Shown here: positions 8,079 to 17,851 of the stretch, piece by piece
Position numbering within the stretch: the first letter of the stretch is position 1
Layout of the letters: each line of letters starts with the position of its first letter
Assembly: GCF_008329435.1 (NCBI RefSeq)
Contig: NZ_NPKN01000004.1
Location: forward strand, 274,861 to 338,860
Direction of reading: 5' to 3'
DNA length: 64,000 nt
Source of the DNA: Rhodanobacter sp. T12-5
GTDB taxonomy: Bacteria; Pseudomonadota; Gammaproteobacteria; Xanthomonadales; Rhodanobacteraceae
Made by a program: the position numbers and the translations under genes
The notes under the pieces: model-generated
What the model was told of the DNA's origin: nothing
Databases searched by the model: none
Seen by the model: the letters and a program-made list of their open reading frames with translations, nothing else

Positions 8079-8802
8079 GGCTGGCGACATCCCGATCGGC
8101 ACGGTGTGCGGCGCCAGCCGCCGCCCGCTCGAGTTGAGCGAGGACCAGGTCGATGCCTTGCAATGCATTGCCGACGCCGTGCGGCAGCTGCTGCAGGTCG
8201 AGCTCGAGAAGACCCTTGCGCTGACGCGGGCAGTCGCTGCCGAGCAGGAGGCGCGAGAAGCACGCAAAAAGGCCAGCCGGAACGCGATCGAAGTCGAGCG
8301 CATGGCCCACCTGGCGCATACCGACGACCTCACCGGCCTGCCGAACCGGCGCGCGTTCGTCGCCCGCTGGGAGGACACGCTGGCGCGCTCCGGCCGCCTT
8401 CGTTACGGCATCGGCGTGCTGCTGATCGATGCCGATCGCTTCAAGACGATCAACGACACGATGGGTCACCAGATGGGCAACGAGGTGCTTGCCGCCATCG
8501 GTGCATCGCTTCGTCAGGCGGTGCGCGGCGAGGACTTGATTGCCCGCCTGGGTGGTGACGAGTTTGCCATGGCCATCTGCACTGCCAGTGGCGAGGAACT
8601 GATCAGTCGGGCGCAGTTGATCCGGCAATATTTTGCGACGATTACCGCCGGCCTGGGCGTCGATACCACACTCAGCATTGGCATCGCCCACAGCAAGAAC
8701 GGTTCGCGTCACCAGTTGCTCGCTGCCGCCGACAGGGCGCTGTACCGCAGCAAGGCCGCCGGTGGCGACCGCGCGACACTCTCGGGCGGGGACGACACCT
8801 GA
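7729..8802 (+). CDS. GAF-GGDEF diguanylate cyclase
   Basis: The 357-residue soluble protein is predicted to make cyclic di-GMP from two GTP. Residues about 20-155 form a GAF sensor domain (VIQHITGMETSFVTAIDW through GIKSFVAVPIL and PIGTVCG). Residues about 155-195 form a linking coiled coil (LEKTLALTRAVAAEQEAREARKK region). The GGDEF domain then follows, with DDLTGLPNRRAF, DADRFKTINDTMGH and the intact active site RLGGDEF at 274-279. An inhibitory-site RxxD (RGED, 266-269) lies five residues before GGDEF, so product feedback is expected. The ATG at 7729 has AAGGAG at a good distance. It lies tail to tail with photolyase, with 15 bp between stops. A role in linking oxidative signals to c-di-GMP is inference. 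Confidence 0.93.
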   Translation: MSSTDLALPEPQSSADPSSALETVSRPLLRVIQHITGMETSFVTAIDWEAQRQDVLFSLNTGELQIVEKSQTDWRDSMCRSMFLAGQAASMDVGGDVVATGAAQAAGIKSFVAVPILAGDIPIGTVCGASRRPLELSEDQVDALQCIADAVRQLLQVELEKTLALTRAVAAEQEAREARKKASRNAIEVERMAHLAHTDDLTGLPNRRAFVARWEDTLARSGRLRYGIGVLLIDADRFKTINDTMGHQMGNEVLAAIGASLRQAVRGEDLIARLGGDEFAMAICTASGEELISRAQLIRQYFATITAGLGVDTTLSIGIAHSKNGSRHQLLAAADRALYRSKAAGGDRATLSGGDDT

Positions 8803-8817
8803 GCAGCCGACCCTGCC

Positions 8818-10230
8818 TCAGCGGGTGAGCGCGCCGTAGGCATCCAGCGCCTGCTGGCGTGACTGGCCCAGCTCGACCATCGGTGCCGGGTAGCGGCTGC
8901 GCCGGAGCAGCGCGGTATCCTTCCAGGGCTCATGCAGCAACCCCAACGGCGCCTCCGCCAGCTCCGGCAACCAGCGCCGCAGATAGACGCCATCCGGATC
9001 GAAACGCTTCGCCTGCGTCACCGGATTGAACACCCGGAAATACGGCGCGGCATCGGCGCCGCAGCCGGCCACCCATTGCCAGCCCAGCGTGTTGTTGGCC
9101 AGGTCGGCATCGACCAGGGTGTCCCAGAACCAGCGCGCGCCGTGCTGCCAGTGCTGGCGCAGGTTCTTGGTGAGGAAGCTGCCCACGATCATGCGCACGC
9201 GGTTGTGCATCCAGCCGGTGTGCCACAGCTCGCGCATGCCGGCGTCGACCAGCGGGATGCCGGTGCGGCCGCGCTGCCAGCGCTCGAGCAAGGCCTGATC
9301 CGCAGAGGCCCACGGGAAACCGTCGAAGCGCGGATTGAAGTTGCCGGTCGGCGTATGCGGAAAGTGATACAGCAGGTGATGGGCAAACTCGCGCCAGCCC
9401 AGCTCGCGCAGGTACGGCTCGATGTCGGGTCGGCGTTTGGCGTCGATGGCGCGGGCGCGACGATCGAGTTCGAAGTGAATTTGCCGCGGCGAGATCTCGC
9501 CGAAGTGCAGGTGCGGCGACAGCCGCGAGGTGCCATGGCGCGCGGGCAGGTCGCGTGCGTGCGCGTAGTCGCCGACGGCGTCGTCGGCGAAGATCTCCAG
9601 CAACTCCTGCGCGCCGGCTTCGCCCGGTTGCCAGCTGGCGGCCAGGCCATCGGCCCAGGCGATGCGCGGCAGCAGCTCGAGTGCCGCCAGCGGAACGCTG
9701 CCGGGCAATTCGCGCCAGCCCGGCACGCGTGGCGACGGCAGCGGCCCGGTCGCCTGCAGCTGCGGGCGCAGGTTGCGCCAGTACGGCGTGAACACCTTGT
9801 ACGGCTGGCCTTGCTGGGTGGCGATCTGCCACGGCTCGCACCACAGCGCGGCGTTGTGGCTGTGCACCGCGATGCCGTCACCCTGCAGCGCGCTCTTGAT
9901 CTGCGTGTCACGGGCGATCGAGGCCGGCTCGTACAACCGGTTCCAGTACACCGCGCTGGCGCCGCTGCTTGCGATCAGCGCCCGCAGAATATCCAGCGGC
10001 TCGCCACGACGCAGGTGCAGGCCGGCACCTGCGTCATGCAGTTGCCGAGCGAGGGCGGCCAGTGAATGGTGCAGCCACCAGCGACTGGCGGCACCGGCCG
10101 ACCACAGGCCTTCGTCGCCGCCGTGGATGAAAACCGGCAGCACCTGCGCGTGGCTCGCACACGCCGCACTCCACGCCGGGTTGTCGGCCACACGCAGGTC
10201 GCGCCGGAACAGCACCAGCGCGGTGCTCAT
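8818..10230 (-). CDS. phrB: Deoxyribodipyrimidine photolyase (class I CPD photolyase/cryptochrome family)
   Basis: The 470-residue flavoprotein repairs UV-induced cyclobutane pyrimidine dimers using blue light. The N-terminal antenna domain begins MSTALVLFRRDLRVADNPAW. The FAD-binding catalytic half has the family blocks GRTGIPLVDAGMREL, HNRVRMIVGSFLTKNL, the DADLANNTLGWQWVAG block and YFRVFNPVTQAKRFDP. The length equals E. coli PhrB (472). The gene starts 31 bp after the stop of the ChrR-like gene and reads in the same direction, so it is probably the third gene of a sigma-antisigma-photolyase operon. Photolyase is a known target of RpoE in Rhodobacter, which supports common control. Confidence 0.95.
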   Translation of the reverse strand: MSTALVLFRRDLRVADNPAWSAACASHAQVLPVFIHGGDEGLWSAGAASRWWLHHSLAALARQLHDAGAGLHLRRGEPLDILRALIASSGASAVYWNRLYEPASIARDTQIKSALQGDGIAVHSHNAALWCEPWQIATQQGQPYKVFTPYWRNLRPQLQATGPLPSPRVPGWRELPGSVPLAALELLPRIAWADGLAASWQPGEAGAQELLEIFADDAVGDYAHARDLPARHGTSRLSPHLHFGEISPRQIHFELDRRARAIDAKRRPDIEPYLRELGWREFAHHLLYHFPHTPTGNFNPRFDGFPWASADQALLERWQRGRTGIPLVDAGMRELWHTGWMHNRVRMIVGSFLTKNLRQHWQHGARWFWDTLVDADLANNTLGWQWVAGCGADAAPYFRVFNPVTQAKRFDPDGVYLRRWLPELAEAPLGLLHEPWKDTALLRRSRYPAPMVELGQSRQQALDAYGALTR

Positions 10231-10261
10231 CGGCTCGCGCTCCGTCGAAAAAGCACGGCGC

Positions 10262-10924
10262 TCAGAAACCGAACAGCGGTTGCAGCGTGCGGGCGAACCA
10301 GCCGGAGAACACCAGCGGTGCATCGGTGGCCGCCACGCAGATGCACGGCACGCCGGGCGAGGTCACCGGCTGGTGGTTGATCTCGCCATCGAGATCGGCC
10401 ACGTCACCGGGGCCGAAATGGCCGAGCATGTCGTCGTAGGCGCCGTCCAGGATCATCGTCAGCTCGTTGCCGCCATGGCTGTGCAGCGGCAGCTTGCTGC
10501 CCGGTGCGATGCGCAGCAGCATCAGGGTTCCGCCGCCGATGCCGCTGGCTCGGATGCGCTGCACGCCGGGCGCCACGCGTTTCCAGCGCAGCGCGCGCAG
10601 CGAGTTGCCGAACCACGGATGCAGCGCGCCCGGCAGTCGATCCGGATCGTCCTGTTCGACGATGTCGGCCGGCTGTGCCGGGTGTTCGAGCACAGGTTCG
10701 GCATCGAGCAGCGCCAGCATTGCCGCGCGGGCGTCGTCGGTGGGCGCGTCGACGCGTTGCTGTTGCATCAGCACGCCACCGATCCGGTCGGCGGCGTCCA
10801 GGCCTTCGCGGCACTGGGCGCAGCGTTCCAGGTGGGCGGAAGCGACCACGGCGAGCGCGGACGGCAGCGCGCCGGCGGAGTAGCTGAGCAGGGTGGCGTC
10901 GTCGAGATGGTGATGCGGTTTCAT
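10262..10924 (-). CDS. chrR: ChrR-type zinc-binding cupin anti-sigma factor
   Basis: This 220-residue protein has the two-domain plan of Rhodobacter sphaeroides ChrR. The N-terminal zinc anti-sigma domain shows His6, His31, Cys35 and Cys38, the same positions reported for ChrR. The C-terminal cupin has LPLHSHGGNELTMILDG with His148, His150 and Glu154, plus His184, reproducing the H-x-H-x3-E...H spacing of the second ChrR zinc site. ChrR holds its ECF sigma factor inactive until singlet oxygen or organic hydroperoxide triggers release and proteolysis. Its start overlaps the sigma gene stop by 4 bp, the usual coupling of such pairs. All ligands are intact, so it should be functional. Confidence 0.95.
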   Translation of the reverse strand: MKPHHHLDDATLLSYSAGALPSALAVVASAHLERCAQCREGLDAADRIGGVLMQQQRVDAPTDDARAAMLALLDAEPVLEHPAQPADIVEQDDPDRLPGALHPWFGNSLRALRWKRVAPGVQRIRASGIGGGTLMLLRIAPGSKLPLHSHGGNELTMILDGAYDDMLGHFGPGDVADLDGEINHQPVTSPGVPCICVAATDAPLVFSGWFARTLQPLFGF

Positions 10925-11556
10925 CGCGGCGACCTCATGCTGCCCTGCAGCTTCGCAAACGCGCGCCGCAGCGAGGATTTGACCGAACCCAGCGGCATGG
11001 CCAGCTCACCGGAGATCTCGCTGTGGCTTTTGCTTTCGAGGTAACACATGCGCACCAGCTTGGCCTGCGTTGGCGGGAGGCGATCGATTGCCTGTCTCAG
11101 AAGGTCCTGGTCGAAGGACGACTCCGGTTGCGAGTCGAGCCGGGCGGACTCGAGGTGGTCGAGCCGGTCCAGGCCTTCCTGGATCGGCAGCCAGTGCGGC
11201 TCCTTGCGCACGTGATCGATGTACAGGTTGCGCGCTACGCGATACAGCCAGGTGGCGAGGCTGGCGCGCGCCGGGTCGAACAGGGCCGCCTTGCGCCACA
11301 GCGTCAGCAGCGCCTCCTGCACCAGTTCGTCGGCCATCGACTCGGGCACGCCGAGATTGCGCAGGTAGCGCTGCAGGCGTGGCGAGAAATGATCGTAGAT
11401 GCGCATGAAACTGGCGCGGTCGCGCTGCGCCGACACCGCGGCCATCTGGGTCGACCAGTACAGTGAGTCCGGGACGGCGTTGCTCACGGGAGGGGGCACG
11501 GCTCGTTGCGCCCGGAAGGGCGCCACCTCGGCAGCAAATTGATCTGAACGCATCAT
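10921..11556 (-). CDS. rpoE: ECF sigma factor of the RpoE-ChrR (singlet-oxygen) type
   Basis: This group 4 sigma factor has region 2 (FMRIYDHFSPRLQRYLRNLG, ADELVQEALLTLWRKA, LATWLYRVARNLYIDHVR) and region 4 (IDRLPPTQAKLVRMCYLESK, SEISGELAMPLGSVKSSLRRAFAKLQ). It would direct transcription of photo-oxidative stress genes. The ATG pair at 11556/11553 gives 211 residues. A later ATG at 11445 (MAAVSAQRDRASF) would give 174, closer to Rhodobacter RpoE, and the first 37 residues look disordered, so the start is uncertain. The reading frame stays open further upstream into the tRNA region, which I regard as non-coding. The stop overlaps the chrR start by 4 bp. Confidence 0.93.
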   Translation of the reverse strand: MMRSDQFAAEVAPFRAQRAVPPPVSNAVPDSLYWSTQMAAVSAQRDRASFMRIYDHFSPRLQRYLRNLGVPESMADELVQEALLTLWRKAALFDPARASLATWLYRVARNLYIDHVRKEPHWLPIQEGLDRLDHLESARLDSQPESSFDQDLLRQAIDRLPPTQAKLVRMCYLESKSHSEISGELAMPLGSVKSSLRRAFAKLQGSMRSPR

Positions 11557-11726
11557 ACGCAAATTCCCGCTCGCGACGGTCGCTGGACAGCCCAGCGACG
11601 AAGCGTGCTTCTTACCGGTGGCATACGTGAGACCGGGGGAATCGGATTCATCCGATCGGGGCAGGCGCGTGCCAGGAGCCAAGGAGCGCCGGGGCCTGGG
11701 GACTTGGGAGGTGATCCGTTGCTGGA

Positions 11727-12057
11727 TGGTGGGCCCGCCAGGACTCGAACCTGGAACCAAGGGATTCGCTTGTCCCGGAGGTTTCCCTTCGGAGCGGACT
11801 ATCTCTTCACCCTTCGCGCGATGCAGTGGCATCGGCGAGTGGGGTGCGGGACGCTCGAGCCTGTGATCAAGGGCACTGAAGCCCTCAGGTAGTCTCTGCA
11901 CCTTCCGGCGGTGTACCACCGGCTTGGCTCAGGGTTGCCACCGGCCGCGTTGCGCGCCGCTGAGGTTTCCCTGAATTCATCCCGATCCCATCCGCGGATT
12001 ACGCCGCGGCGGCACCTTTCGATGAGTCCCCTGCTCTAACCATTGAGCTACAGGCCC
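11727..12057 (-). tRNA. tRNA-Ile2 (CAU), split by a group I intron
   Basis: The exons are 12022-12057 (36 nt) and 11727-11766 (40 nt). Joined, they give a 76-nt cloverleaf with encoded CCA. The acceptor stem is GGGCCTG/CGGGCCC, the D-arm GCTCAATGGTTAGAGC, the anticodon stem GGGGA/TCCCT and the loop CTCATAA with anticodon CAT. The T-arm is CCAGGTTCGAGTCCTGG. C4-G69, C5-G68 and C11-G24 are the pairs recognised by TilS, which favours tRNA-Ile2, whose C34 becomes lysidine to read AUA, over elongator tRNA-Met. Continuous reading is broken directly after T36 by the 255-nt intron. It lies between the ECF sigma operon and rpoD. Confidence 0.9.
11767..12021 (-). ncRNA. Group I self-splicing intron (IC3-like) in the tRNA-Ile2 anticodon loop
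   Basis: This 255-nt insertion follows U36 and ends with the terminal G before AAUCCC. P1 is readable: exon CAU plus intron C pair with GGUG across a GAAA tetraloop, leaving the U.G wobble at the 5' splice site. The catalytic core matches the known Azoarcus tRNA-Ile(CAU) intron: AATTCAGGGAAACCTCAGCG (P3-P4 side, about 11960-11978), GGCAACCCTGAGCCAAGC, then GAAGGTGCAGAGACTA and the P7 partner GATAGTCC (about 11795-11803). The extra length over Azoarcus (about 205 nt) lies mainly in the P8 region, with a GGGCTTCAGTGCCC hairpin. No endonuclease gene is inside. Confidence 0.92.
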
Positions 12058-12112
12058 ACAAGCGGGCAATGGTAGAGGAGTTGCCGGGGGCGTGCCAGCG
12101 GGCAGCCGCCAT

Positions 12113-12184
12113 TGTGGGAGCGGCTTCAGCCGCGATGCTCTTTGAGGTGGCAGAAAAAGCGTCGCGGCCGAAGCCGCTCCCGCA
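12113..12184. repeat. REP-type palindromic element
   Basis: The inner-facing arms TGTGGGAGCGGCTTC (12113) and GAAGCCGCTCCCGCA (12170-12184) are inverted, with secondary matches GCCGCGATGC/GCGTCGCGGC and about 25 bp between them. The GTGGGAGCGGCTT palindrome is a common dispersed extragenic repeat in Pseudomonas and Xanthomonadales. It lies between the tRNA and the rpoD terminator, outside any gene. Confidence 0.75.
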
Positions 12185-12189
12185 GGACG

Positions 12190-12213
12190 CAAAAGCCCCG
12201 CCGAAGCGGGGCT
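12190..12213 (-). terminator. Intrinsic terminator of rpoD
   Basis: On the minus strand, AGCCCCGC and GCGGGGCT form an 8-bp GC stem around a 4-base loop, followed by TTTTGCG. It lies 25 bp beyond the rpoD stop. Confidence 0.85.
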
Positions 12214-12237
12214 CTTCGGTTGCAACCATCGCGATAT

Positions 12238-14118
<1,881 letters not shown>

Positions 14119-14150
14119 TAACCGACCGCCGCGGGGTTCAAGAACCGGAC

Positions 14151-14179
14151 ATTATAGCGATGTGCTGCTTTTTTGACCA
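14151..14179 (-). promoter_or_regulatory. Sigma-70 promoter of rpoD
   Basis: On the minus strand a perfect TATAAT (14151-14156) lies 17 bp downstream of TGGTCA (14174-14179). The -10 is consensus and the -35 is weak. The -10 ends 32 bp before the rpoD start. Confidence 0.6.
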
Positions 14180-14287
14180 GTTTTCAAGTGAGAAAAGATT
14201 CCAGGGGGCTACGCAAAAATCGCGCCAGATCACGGTTTTACCGCGCGCTGGGCGTTGCGTGCCCGCGCGTCCCTGCAGGTGTGCGCT

Positions 14288-14728
14288 TCAACCGGTGTCG
14301 AGCCAGAAAGTGACCGGCCCATCGTTCACCAGATGGATGACCATATGGGCACCGAAGCGCCCGGTTTCCACCCCTGGATGTGCGCCGCGGGCCAGCTCCA
14401 GCAGCCGCTCGAACCAACGCCGGGCGTGTTCCGGCGTCGCCGCGGTGGTGAAGCTGGGTCGCATGCCGGAGCGGGTGTCGGCGGCGAGGGTGAACTGGCT
14501 GACCAGCAGCAGGCCGCCGCCGGTGTCGGCGAGCGAACGGTTCATGCGGCCGGCGTCATCGGCAAACACGCGGTAGCCGAGCAGGCGTTCCAGCATGCGC
14601 TGCGCCTGTGTTTCGCCGTCGTCCGGCTGCACCGCCACCAGCGCCAGCAGGCCGGGGCCGATCGCGCCGACGGTGGATTGGTCGATGTCGACGCGGGCGG
14701 AAAGTACACGCTGGATCAGGGCAATCAT
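14288..14728 (-). CDS. dtd: D-aminoacyl-tRNA deacylase
   Basis: The 146-residue homodimeric DTD1 enzyme hydrolyses D-aminoacyl-tRNA and mischarged glycyl-tRNA, protecting translation from D-amino acids. Signature sequences are [13 protein letters not shown] at the N-terminus, [21 protein letters not shown] in two adjacent blocks (SQFTL and GMRPSF) and [12 protein letters not shown] at the C-terminus, corresponding to the cross-subunit Gly-cisPro motif. The size equals E. coli DTD (145). The ATG at 14728 is fixed by the conserved N-terminus. It is divergent from the acyltransferase at 14808. Confidence 0.95.
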   Translation of the reverse strand: MIALIQRVLSARVDIDQSTVGAIGPGLLALVAVQPDDGETQAQRMLERLLGYRVFADDAGRMNRSLADTGGGLLLVSQFTLAADTRSGMRPSFTTAATPEHARRWFERLLELARGAHPGVETGRFGAHMVIHLVNDGPVTFWLDTG

Positions 14729-14807
14729 CTTGTTCGGGGATTCGGGATTCGCAAGAGCATAAGCGAAGGACGGCCAGCGACTGCACGCGTCCTCTACACT
14801 TTCATGC

Positions 14808-15701
14808 ATGCGCTTCGACATCTATCTGATCTATCTGTTCCTGCGTCTGCTGGCGCTGTTGCCGTTGCGATCGTTGCACGGCCTGGGTGCCGCTTTGGGC
14901 CGGTTGATGCTTTGGCAGCATGGACGTACGGCCCACAACACCGCGATGAATCTGCGGATCGCGCGGGCCGGGCTGGATGACGCGGCGCAGGCGGCGCTGC
15001 TGCGTGAGGTGATGGTCGAGGGCGGCAAATCGGTCAGTGAACTGGTCAAGATATGGGGCGGCGGTGCCGAGCGCGCGCTGGGACTGGTTCGCGATGTGCG
15101 CGGCGAGGCGCTGCTGGACGCCGCGCTGGCTTCGGGGAAGGGGGTGATCATCGCCGCGCCGCACCTGGGTTGCTGGGAGTTGTTGAACTACTGGCTGTGC
15201 CGCAAGACGCCGATGGCGATCCTTTACCGGCCGCCACGGATCGCGGCGATCGAGGGTCTGTTGCGGAAGGTGCGCGGTGCGCTGGCGCCAGTGCAGATAC
15301 GGGCCGATGGCGCCGGTGTGCGCACGTTGTACAAGCGGCTGGCTGCCGGCGGCACCGTCGGCATCCTGCCGGACCAGAAGCCGCGCGCGGGCGAGGGCCA
15401 GTTCGCGCCGTTCTTCGGTCGCGAGGCGCTGACCATGGTGTTGTTGCCGCGACTGGCCGCACGCACCGGGGCGACGGTGCTGCTCGCGTTCGCCGAGCGG
15501 TTGCCGAAAGGTTCCGGCTACCGCATCCACCTGCTTCCGGCGCCGGCCGGGCTGGCCGATGAGGATCTCGGCATCGCATGCAGCGCGCTCAACCGGGGCG
15601 TGCAGAACTGCATCGAGCTGGCTTTCGCGCAGTACCAGTGGCAGTACAAGCGCTATTCGGCCCACGGCCGGCCCAGCCCCTACGACCGTGCGGACAAATA
15701 G
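14808..15701 (+). CDS. Lipid A biosynthesis lauroyl/myristoyl acyltransferase (LpxL/HtrB family)
   Basis: The 297-residue inner-membrane acyltransferase adds secondary acyl chains to Kdo2-lipid A. One N-terminal membrane anchor is present ([19 protein letters not shown]). The catalytic HX4E motif is in [16 protein letters not shown] (about residue 120). The substrate-site block [23 protein letters not shown] and [20 protein letters not shown] complete the LPLAT family pattern. Whether it is LpxL or LpxM cannot be decided from sequence alone. It opens the LPS-related island and diverges from dtd across 79 bp. The next gene reads toward it. Confidence 0.92.
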   Translation: MRFDIYLIYLFLRLLALLPLRSLHGLGAALGRLMLWQHGRTAHNTAMNLRIARAGLDDAAQAALLREVMVEGGKSVSELVKIWGGGAERALGLVRDVRGEALLDAALASGKGVIIAAPHLGCWELLNYWLCRKTPMAILYRPPRIAAIEGLLRKVRGALAPVQIRADGAGVRTLYKRLAAGGTVGILPDQKPRAGEGQFAPFFGREALTMVLLPRLAARTGATVLLAFAERLPKGSGYRIHLLPAPAGLADEDLGIACSALNRGVQNCIELAFAQYQWQYKRYSAHGRPSPYDRADK

Positions 15702-15726
15702 CCGATTGCCGGGATTCCGGTATGCG

Positions 15727-16053
15727 TCAGGGTTGCGGCTTTTCCAGCCGCCGCAGAAATACCGTCATCTCTTTTTCCGCCTGCTTGTCGCCGCGCTGGC
15801 TGGCGGCAGCGATGCCGCGGCGCCAGGCGTCGGCGGCAGCGGCCTCGTCGCCGCTGGCCAGACAGGCCTTGCCCAGCAGCTTCCACGCCGCCGAGTACGC
15901 CGGATCGAAAACGATCGCGCGCGTGAGCTCCCCGATGGCCGCGTCCGCGTCCCCGTCGGCAAGCAAGGCGTTGCCGAGCGAAAAACGCAGCAGCGCGCCA
16001 TCACGCGGGCCGTCGCACTGCTTGCGCAGGCTGGCGATCAACTCCGCGCTCAT
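15727..16053 (-). CDS. Small tetratricopeptide-repeat protein
   Basis: This 108-residue soluble protein is made of about two TPR-like helical pairs: LRFSLGNALLADGDADAAIGELTRAIVFDPAYSAAW then LLGKACLASGDEAAAADAWRRGIAAA. A charged C-terminal helix rich in K, E and R follows. TPR proteins of this size are usually adaptors. No enzymatic motif is visible. It sits 10 bp downstream of the GT39 gene in the same direction, so it is likely co-transcribed, but no partner can be named. Confidence 0.8.
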   Translation of the reverse strand: MSAELIASLRKQCDGPRDGALLRFSLGNALLADGDADAAIGELTRAIVFDPAYSAAWKLLGKACLASGDEAAAADAWRRGIAAASQRGDKQAEKEMTVFLRRLEKPQP

Positions 16054-16063
16054 GGCTGCATGC

Positions 16064-17833
16064 TCACGGCTGCGTGTAGTGGCGCCCGCCGTCGGCCGAA
16101 TACATCTGGGTGGGCTGAGGCGGTTCGGGCGGGGTGTGGCCGGCACGCAGTTCGGCCAGCGAGGTGGCCTGCCAGATCACCAGCCACGATGAGCGAAACG
16201 GCTGTACCAGCAAGGCGTAGCGCAGGTCATTGGCGTCGAGCTTCTCCGGGTGGACCACGATCACTCCGTCGGGGTGGGCACGGGCAAAATCCTGCACCGC
16301 CTGATCGCCGAACAGCTCGCTGACGGGGTGGGTCAGCCGCCCCTCGAAATGGAACTGGCCGTCGTAGCTGCCCAGGTAGCCGATCGAGCGGTCCGCCCGT
16401 TCGACCGCGCCCAGCAGGCGGGTGCTCGGGCGCAGGTCATAACGTGGCCACAGGGTCAGCGTGAACAGCGTATTGAGGGCGAGCGCGCCGATCAGTCCGG
16501 CGAAGGCGAGGCGGCGCAATTCGCCGCGTCCGCGCAGCAGCAAAAGGCCGCCCAGCAGCAGGAAGACCCCGCCGAAATAACGACTGTAAGGGGCGGCGGA
16601 GTCTGCCCATTCGCCATGCAGGTGATTGCCGGCGACCAGCGTCGGCAGGGCGAACAGCAACAGCCCGAACACGATGCCACCCACGCCCAACGGCCAGGTG
16701 CCGAACCAGGGGTTTTCGGCAAGCGCCGGCCGGCGCTCGCGCAACACGGCGATCGCGCCAGACATCAACAGCACGATGCCGCCGGCTTCCGGAAACAGGT
16801 AATACGGCTGCTTGCCGCTGATCAGCGAGAACACGATGAAACTGGGGATCAGCCAGCACAGCGCAAAGCGCAGGCCCGGGTCCAGCGGCCGCCGCAAACC
16901 GGCGATGGCCACCCACACGCGCGGCCAGCCACTGAACGGAAACAGCAGCGGCAACAGCCACAGCAGGTAGAACCAGAACGGCTCGGCATGGTTCTGCAGA
17001 TCCTTGCCTTCTGACAGCTTGTCGACCACACGGCCGGCGGTCTGAGTGAAGAACAGTCGTTGCCGGTACGCCTCGCCGCCGGAGAACCCGGCCGGCAGCG
17101 CCCATGCCAACAGCATCGCGGCGCCGAGCAGCAGCGAGAGCGTGCCGCCGCCGTACCAACGTGCGCGATGCTGACGTGCCCAGTCGTTCCACAGCGGACC
17201 GAGCAGCCACGGAAAGATCACGTGCAGCAGCATCACCGGGCCCTTGGTCAGCAAGCCCAGACCGATGCACAGGCCGAACAGCAACCAGCGCGGTTCGGCC
17301 CGCTGCATCTTCGGGGTCAGGCACAGCAGGGCAGCCAGCGTCCACATGGCCAGCAACCCGTCGTACATGATCTGCAGGCCGAACAGGAACGCGCAGCCCA
17401 GCGCCAGCAGCATCCACGGCGCCGCCTTGGCCATCCACGGCCGGCTCGGGAACAGCCGCCGCGCCAGCAGCGAGACGAGCACCAGTTGCGCACCGCCGAT
17501 CAGTACCTCCAGCACGCGCGGCCAGATGTCGTTGACGCCGAACACGAACCAGCCGGACTGGATCAGCCAGAACAGCAGCGGCGCCTTCTCGCTGTAGGGC
17601 TGGCCGTTGATGTGCGGAACCAGCCAGTGGTTCTGGCTCCACATCTCCCACGCCACCGCCAGGGTGCGGGTGGAATACAGCGGCATCGGCCCATGCGAAA
17701 AGATCGCCAGCAGCGCCACCGCGGTCCACAGCGGCAGCCACGGCCATACGGCGCGCAAATGTTCGGTACGACTATAAGGACGAAGTGACACAGGCGGACC
17801 CTGGACTGGTTGAGGCTCGATTCTAGCCTGCAC
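16064..17833 (-). CDS. GT39-family (ArnT/PMT-like) membrane glycosyltransferase
   Basis: The 589-residue polytopic protein has about 12 hydrophobic segments and the acidic first periplasmic-loop region typical of ArnT/PMT transferases. After TM1 comes MPLYSTRTLAVAWEMW, then HINGQPYSEKAPLLFWLIQ. Such enzymes use polyprenyl-phosphate sugars to glycosylate lipid A, proteins or other surface molecules on the periplasmic side. The C-terminal 110 residues form a soluble domain. The specific donor and acceptor are unknown. ArnT activity is one possibility, but no arn operon is present nearby. It belongs to the LPS island and is followed by the small TPR gene. Confidence 0.9.
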   Translation of the reverse strand: MQARIEPQPVQGPPVSLRPYSRTEHLRAVWPWLPLWTAVALLAIFSHGPMPLYSTRTLAVAWEMWSQNHWLVPHINGQPYSEKAPLLFWLIQSGWFVFGVNDIWPRVLEVLIGGAQLVLVSLLARRLFPSRPWMAKAAPWMLLALGCAFLFGLQIMYDGLLAMWTLAALLCLTPKMQRAEPRWLLFGLCIGLGLLTKGPVMLLHVIFPWLLGPLWNDWARQHRARWYGGGTLSLLLGAAMLLAWALPAGFSGGEAYRQRLFFTQTAGRVVDKLSEGKDLQNHAEPFWFYLLWLLPLLFPFSGWPRVWVAIAGLRRPLDPGLRFALCWLIPSFIVFSLISGKQPYYLFPEAGGIVLLMSGAIAVLRERRPALAENPWFGTWPLGVGGIVFGLLLFALPTLVAGNHLHGEWADSAAPYSRYFGGVFLLLGGLLLLRGRGELRRLAFAGLIGALALNTLFTLTLWPRYDLRPSTRLLGAVERADRSIGYLGSYDGQFHFEGRLTHPVSELFGDQAVQDFARAHPDGVIVVHPEKLDANDLRYALLVQPFRSSWLVIWQATSLAELRAGHTPPEPPQPTQMYSADGGRHYTQP

Positions 17834-17851
17834 GTTGCGTTGGCAAGACGA

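Noticed and set aside
11580..11640. RpoE-type promoter upstream of the sigma gene (TAAGAA with TGAATCC upstream)
   Set aside because: The two elements are about 29 bp apart instead of about 18, so no claim is made.
11557..11919. Upstream extension of the ECF sigma frame into the tRNA region
   Set aside because: The frame overlaps the tRNA 3' exon and intron. Conserved sigma sequence begins well downstream of 11556.
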